Source: JBAXGW01 sp037139195 (GTDB taxonomy: Bacteria > Bacteroidota > Bacteroidia > Bacteroidales > JAHJDW01). From it: a stretch of 64,000 nucleotides of DNA. Shown one piece after another: positions 60,559-64,000 of the stretch. The translations under genes were made by a program, and so were the position numbers. Under the pieces are notes generated by a model. That model had not been told where the DNA came from. It saw nothing but the letters and a program-made list of their open reading frames with translations, and searched no databases. The stretch covers positions 1 through 64,000 of the forward strand of contig JBAXGW010000017.1 in assembly GCA_037139195.1 (NCBI GenBank), in the 5' to 3' direction. Numbering within the stretch: position 1 is the stretch's first letter; each line of letters starts with the position of its first letter.

Positions 60559-60897
60559 ATGGAAAATGAAATGCCTTTTTTTAAACAAGTATATGAGGTA
60601 GCTAAGTTGATACCTTATGGCAGAGTTACAAGCTATGGTGCAATTGCCAACTATTTGGGAACAAAAGGCAGCGCCAGAATGGTTGGCTGGGCAATGAATA
60701 ATTCGCATATACATGAAGATGTTCCGGCTCATAGAGTGGTTAATAGAAATGGATTGCTAACTGGCAAGCACCATTTTGGAGGAACAAATATTATGGCCGA
60801 ACTGCTTAAAAGCGAAGGAATAGAAATTGTTGGCGATAAAATAATTAATTTTGACAAGTATTTTTGGAACCCAATGACAGAATTAACTTTAGATTAA
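60559..60897 (+). CDS. Alkyltransferase-like (ATL) DNA repair protein
   Basis: A 112-aa MGMT-family DNA-binding domain. The active-site motif that is PCHR in O6-methylguanine methyltransferase reads PAHR (P56, A57, H58, R59), so Cys is replaced by Ala and alkyl transfer is impossible. ATL proteins flip and mark O6-alkylguanine for nucleotide excision repair. The start ATG 60559 is preferred to a TTG at 60544. The DNA-binding helix (GRVTSYGAIANYLGTKGSAR) is intact. It lies directly after repeat copy C. Confidence 0.9.
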   Translation: MENEMPFFKQVYEVAKLIPYGRVTSYGAIANYLGTKGSARMVGWAMNNSHIHEDVPAHRVVNRNGLLTGKHHFGGTNIMAELLKSEGIEIVGDKIINFDKYFWNPMTELTLD

Positions 60898-60907
60898 TCA
60901 GTATATA

Positions 60908-61603
60908 ATGAATAAACAAACTATTTTAGAATGGATTCAGCAAAAAGAAGTGCTTTTCTACAGCATTGTTGCTCTTTCATTAATACTTTCTAGAGTTCCG
61001 ATAATTGGAAAATTTATTAAATGTGTTAATACCCTTATTCACGAAAGCGGACATGCTTTTACGGCTTTAATAACTAGCGGAAGCGTTCTTGAAGTAGAAC
61101 TTCTAAGCGACACATCGGGCTCAGCAACTATCGTCAGCAAATCGTGGATTGCAAAGGTGCTTGTATCAATATCGGGGTACGTTTTTTCATCTGCTGTTTC
61201 TTTTGGTATGTTGTATCTTTTAAAACACAATTATTTCAATCATATCCTTTATTTTCTTATTGGATTAGCTGTATTTAACCTGATTTTTTGGGTTCGTAAT
61301 CTTTACGGAATAATATGGATATTGATTTTCGGAGCTTTGTGTGGCGGAGTTTTATATTTGAAAAATGAAAACTTAACATTGGTTTGGTTAATTGTAGTCT
61401 GCACTATAGTTTTCTCCGATGCATTGTTTTCTACAATAGAGCTATTATTTATTTCTATTATGCAGCCTAAAAAATCTTCCGACGCTGTGAATTTAGCGAA
61501 AAGCACTTGGTTGCCAGCATTTATTTGGGCTTTGTTATTTGTGGGTCAGGCAGTGGGCTTTGCTTATTTGTCGGTTAAGATGTTTTCAAATGGAGCATTA
61601 TAG
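60908..61603 (+). CDS. M50-like membrane metallopeptidase family protein
   Basis: A 231-aa protein with about six transmembrane helices and a zinc motif HESGH at residues 45-49 (NTLIHESGHAFTALI), as in the M50B-like family (PF13398-type). Members resemble site-2-protease-like intramembrane enzymes, but no substrate is known. No PDZ domain is present. It starts 10 bases after the ATL gene, so the two may be co-transcribed, and converges on the STN-domain gene (2 bases between stops). Confidence 0.82.
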   Translation: MNKQTILEWIQQKEVLFYSIVALSLILSRVPIIGKFIKCVNTLIHESGHAFTALITSGSVLEVELLSDTSGSATIVSKSWIAKVLVSISGYVFSSAVSFGMLYLLKHNYFNHILYFLIGLAVFNLIFWVRNLYGIIWILIFGALCGGVLYLKNENLTLVWLIVVCTIVFSDALFSTIELLFISIMQPKKSSDAVNLAKSTWLPAFIWALLFVGQAVGFAYLSVKMFSNGAL

Positions 61604-61605
61604 TT

Positions 61606-63222
61606 TTAAATTCTATATTTCAATCCTAGCAAGGCACCTGGCCAGTGTTGCATCCTAACACTTCTGAAATCAAAGGAATTTACTTTTGAATTACTTGTTT
61701 TATCAATATAGTTTTGCAATGCAAGGTCTATGATTTTATCTGAGGCAAACATATTGTACGATAATCCAGCAAATAAATCAAATCTTTGATTAATCCTGTA
61801 ATTAATATCTGCCGATAGTTTTACCTTCATGCATATTTGAGTTTCAAACGTTTTTTTAAAGCTCATATTTGTAAAACTTAAATCATAATTTAAGCTTAGT
61901 TTTCTTTCTTGATTTCTATGGAACCCCACACCATAAGTCAAACCCCACATTTCTTGACTTGCCGAAAGCCCCCAAATATTATAAAACTTATGAGTTCCCA
62001 TTTTGAAAACCGCATTTGGCATGAGCATTTCGTCGATGAATAAACTAGCATTAAAATATCCTTTTTTTACAATTGTTAAAACGCCAATTGACAAGCCATC
62101 TGAGCTATCGGCCAAATTAATAAATCCCAATTGCAAGCCACGATTTGTTTTAACATAATTAAAACATCCTATTTGAAGCCCTTTTAAGGTGTCTAAAATA
62201 ATATTGCTTAATCCCGAAAGCTGAAAACCACTTACATTTCCAGCATTTCTATTAAAAATCCCTGCAGCCTGAAATCCCTTTGTATAGCCACCTGTGACAT
62301 TTCCTAGTCCAGCAAATTGAAATCCCTCAACGTTTTGTTTTGTAATATTTATAGTTCCCAATTCAACGCCTTCTACACCATTCGAATAACCTGCAATTGT
62401 ATTAAACGAAATTTTATTAATCATTGCGCCACTTACGCTTCGGTTGGTTCCTATTGTTGGCAAAATAGAAAATTGAAATGTCCTTTTATCAGGAAGTAAA
62501 AGGTTATTAGCATGTAAAAGCATATCTGGCTTAACAAATGTTTTTACTATTTTATAATCGTTAATATTGAATGGTGGAATTTGGTTTATTTCTTTAGGCT
62601 TTATTTTTTCAATTATTTCTTCGGGTTTTTTCTTCGGAAATAGAGTAATATCAATGGTTGTGTTTGATTTATATTTTATGAAAACAAGCGTATCATTAAA
62701 ACCTTCTTTACTAAAACTAAAGCCTACAAATTCTGTTTCGGGAATAAAGGAAAATTTAAAAAAGCCTGTAGAATCGCTTAAAGCTGAATAGTTTTTATTT
62801 AAATCATAAATGGTAGCTCCAATAATTACTTCATTTGTAGTGTGGTTTTTTATAACTCCAGAAAATGTGCAAACTATTTTCTTCGATTTTTCAATCTTTT
62901 CCTTCTGTTTTTTTAGTATAACAATATGATTTCCTATAGTTTTGTAAAAAAAATCTCTACCTAATAGAATATACAAGGATTTTGAAATAGAACTATTTTT
63001 AAAGTTGATGCTAACAATAGAGTCTAGCGGAATAAGGTCGGAATTATAAGAAAAACTTATGCCTCCGCTTTGAGCCATTTTTGCTAATACTTTTTCAACA
63101 GGTTGATTTGTTAGGGCAAAGCTGACTTTTTTTTGAAGTGCGTTTTGAGAATAGCTGTTTCCTGCTATTATCAATATAATTGAAAAAACAAAAAATCTAA
63201 TTGCCTTCGCCATCAATTTCAT
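61606..63222 (-). CDS. STN-domain and CarboxypepD_reg-like protein with G-F-Q-x-x-G repeats
   Basis: A 538-aa envelope protein. Signal peptide (FFVFSIILIIAGNSYSQ), STN/secretin-like domain (about 30-110; VSFALTNQPVEKVLAKMAQS), CarboxypepD_reg-like region (about 120-205; GVIKNHTTNEVIIGATIYDL), then a short repeat block (about 290-380) of seven units of about 16 residues: VEGFQFAGLGNVTGGY, TKGFQAAGIFNRNAGN, VSGFQLSGLSN, LKGLQIGCFN. It ends in a short beta-rich part. There is no TonB-type barrel. The start overlaps the FecR gene stop by 26 bases. It probably senses or relays a signal to FecR; inference only. Confidence 0.78.
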   Translation of the reverse strand: MKLMAKAIRFFVFSIILIIAGNSYSQNALQKKVSFALTNQPVEKVLAKMAQSGGISFSYNSDLIPLDSIVSINFKNSSISKSLYILLGRDFFYKTIGNHIVILKKQKEKIEKSKKIVCTFSGVIKNHTTNEVIIGATIYDLNKNYSALSDSTGFFKFSFIPETEFVGFSFSKEGFNDTLVFIKYKSNTTIDITLFPKKKPEEIIEKIKPKEINQIPPFNINDYKIVKTFVKPDMLLHANNLLLPDKRTFQFSILPTIGTNRSVSGAMINKISFNTIAGYSNGVEGVELGTINITKQNVEGFQFAGLGNVTGGYTKGFQAAGIFNRNAGNVSGFQLSGLSNIILDTLKGLQIGCFNYVKTNRGLQLGFINLADSSDGLSIGVLTIVKKGYFNASLFIDEMLMPNAVFKMGTHKFYNIWGLSASQEMWGLTYGVGFHRNQERKLSLNYDLSFTNMSFKKTFETQICMKVKLSADINYRINQRFDLFAGLSYNMFASDKIIDLALQNYIDKTSNSKVNSFDFRSVRMQHWPGALLGLKYRI

Positions 63223-64000
63223 ATATTGAATTTGTTTTTGAAACTCTTATATTTAAAGATGTTGCAATGATATTAAGTACATTTTCAATTGATTGCTGTT
63301 TGAAAGAAGCCGAAAGTTTTAAGTCTTTTAATTTTGTATTCTTTAACTCAATTTGCACATTATAACTAGTTTCTAGCGTTTCAACTACATCCGAAAGTGT
63401 GGTTTTATTGAAAATTAATGTTTTTGAAATCCAAAATAAGTCGTTTTCGCTTGGCAATTCTTGTTTATATGCTTTTTTTGTTTTGAAATTATAAATTCCT
63501 TTTTCACCTGGCAGTAAATCCACCAAGCTTGTATCATTGCTTATACTATCAACGCCGTAAAGCTGAACTTTCCCCGTTTTCACAAATACTTCAGTATATT
63601 CAGAATTCGATTTTACGTTAAACGAAGTGCCAACAACCCTTATATTAGCTTCATTTGAATGAATAATAAATGGGTTCTCTTTATTTGCAGCTATTTCAAA
63701 AAATGCTTCTCCCTGAAGATTAACTTCGCGAGTGTTTCCTTTAAATTGTTCGGGGTAAATAAGTTTTGAGTTGGCATTTAATTTAATGGTGCTGCCATCT
63801 GCTAATTGCTTTTCGAGTGTTTTTGTTGTGGTAGCAAACACTATTTGTTTAACATCTTTGTTTTGAAAAAAGAAAAGATAACTAACAACAATTGCTGGAA
63901 TTAAAACAGCAGCAACTCTTAGCAAAATTTTGTTGATTGTATTTGATGATTTTCTTGTCGAAAAATCAATTGTTTTATGGTCTGTAGTATTTATTCGAGA
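63197..64000 (-). CDS. FecR-family anti-sigma factor (partial, cut by window end)
   Basis: The frame runs through the window edge without a stop (268 codons visible), so the N-terminus is missing; a TTG at 63925 is not a real start. A transmembrane helix (LLRVAAVLIPAIVVSYLFFF) is followed by the FecR domain (ADGSTIKLNANSKLIYPEQF, GEAFFEIAANKENPFIIHS) and a C-terminal STN-like part (LSDVVETLETSYNVQIELKN, LKLSASFKQQSIENVLNIIA). FecR proteins control ECF sigma factors in response to TonB receptors; the sigma gene would be expected upstream, outside the window. Confidence 0.9.
   Translation of the reverse strand, partial: SRINTTDHKTIDFSTRKSSNTINKILLRVAAVLIPAIVVSYLFFFQNKDVKQIVFATTTKTLEKQLADGSTIKLNANSKLIYPEQFKGNTREVNLQGEAFFEIAANKENPFIIHSNEANIRVVGTSFNVKSNSEYTEVFVKTGKVQLYGVDSISNDTSLVDLLPGEKGIYNFKTKKAYKQELPSENDLFWISKTLIFNKTTLSDVVETLETSYNVQIELKNTKLKDLKLSASFKQQSIENVLNIIATSLNIRVSKTNSIYEIDGEGN

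Noticed and set aside
60343..60732. Minus-strand ORF of 129 aa
   Set aside because: Covers dispersed repeat copy C and the trmB/ATL ends; repeat-derived frame.
63923..63925. TTG as start of FecR
   Set aside because: The frame is open to the window edge and the FecR N-terminal region is expected upstream.

Overview
The window looks like a chromosomal segment of an AT-rich member of the Bacteroidota. The signs are: several proteins with type IX secretion C-terminal domains (type A and type B/CHU_C), many CarboxypepD_reg-like domains on outer-membrane proteins, TonB-dependent receptors, a FecR anti-sigma gene next to an STN-domain gene, an ATP synthase operon with a long signal-bearing a subunit, and repeated matches to the Bacteroidota promoter (TTTG, 19-20 bases, TAnnTTTG). 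No transposase, phage, plasmid, rRNA, tRNA or CRISPR gene was recognised.

Layout. 1-8.5 kb: LytTR response regulator, leuS between two copies of a ~140-bp palindromic repeat, rsmI, queG, small secreted proteins and a LuxR-type regulator. 8.6-15.1 kb: a TonB-dependent receptor, glnS and gltX (both synthetases, so Gln-tRNA is probably charged directly), with a lipoprotein gene between. 15.1-17.2 kb: secreted protein, TatD-like hydrolase, methyltransferase. 17.4-22.4 kb: the rimP-nusA-infB operon (minus strand) behind a clear promoter and a GC-rich leader hairpin. 22.6-28 kb: small lipoprotein, SprT-like protein, an acyltransferase that appears inserted between duplicated terminators, ribE, and a large type B T9SS adhesin-like protein. 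28.1-30.8 kb: atpB-atpE-atpF-atpH with a strong terminator. 30.9-48.3 kb: SPOR protein, AhpD-like protein, two DUF5686-type outer-membrane proteins, ComF, M6 protease, GNAT plus polysaccharide deacetylase, dprA, and a TonB-receptor-like barrel. 48.5-51.8 kb: atpA-atpG with its own promoter, then ferritin. 51.8-59.6 kb: a large VIT/vWA/TonB-plug/TPR mosaic protein diverging from a Fn3 protein, a lipoprotein with an 11-base poly-C tract, and a type A T9SS protein. The 0.9-kb space between the divergent genes holds a 22-unit, 21-bp tandem array. 59.7-64 kb: trmB, an alkyltransferase-like DNA repair protein, an M50-like membrane protein, an STN-domain outer-membrane protein and a FecR gene cut by the window edge.

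How it fits together. The conserved housekeeping part covers translation (leuS, glnS, gltX, rsmI, queG, trmB, infB, nusA, rimP), energy (split F-type ATP synthase) and riboflavin. Between these lie envelope genes: TonB receptors, DUF5686 proteins, secreted proteases and adhesins, and wall or polysaccharide modification enzymes. The most unusual signals are the 21-bp palindromic array at 55764-56223, the poly-C contingency tract at 57016-57026, the mosaic protein at 51831-55364, the acyltransferase between ~95 % identical direct repeats, three kinds of dispersed palindromic elements, and the 17.8-kb gap inside the ATP synthase genes.
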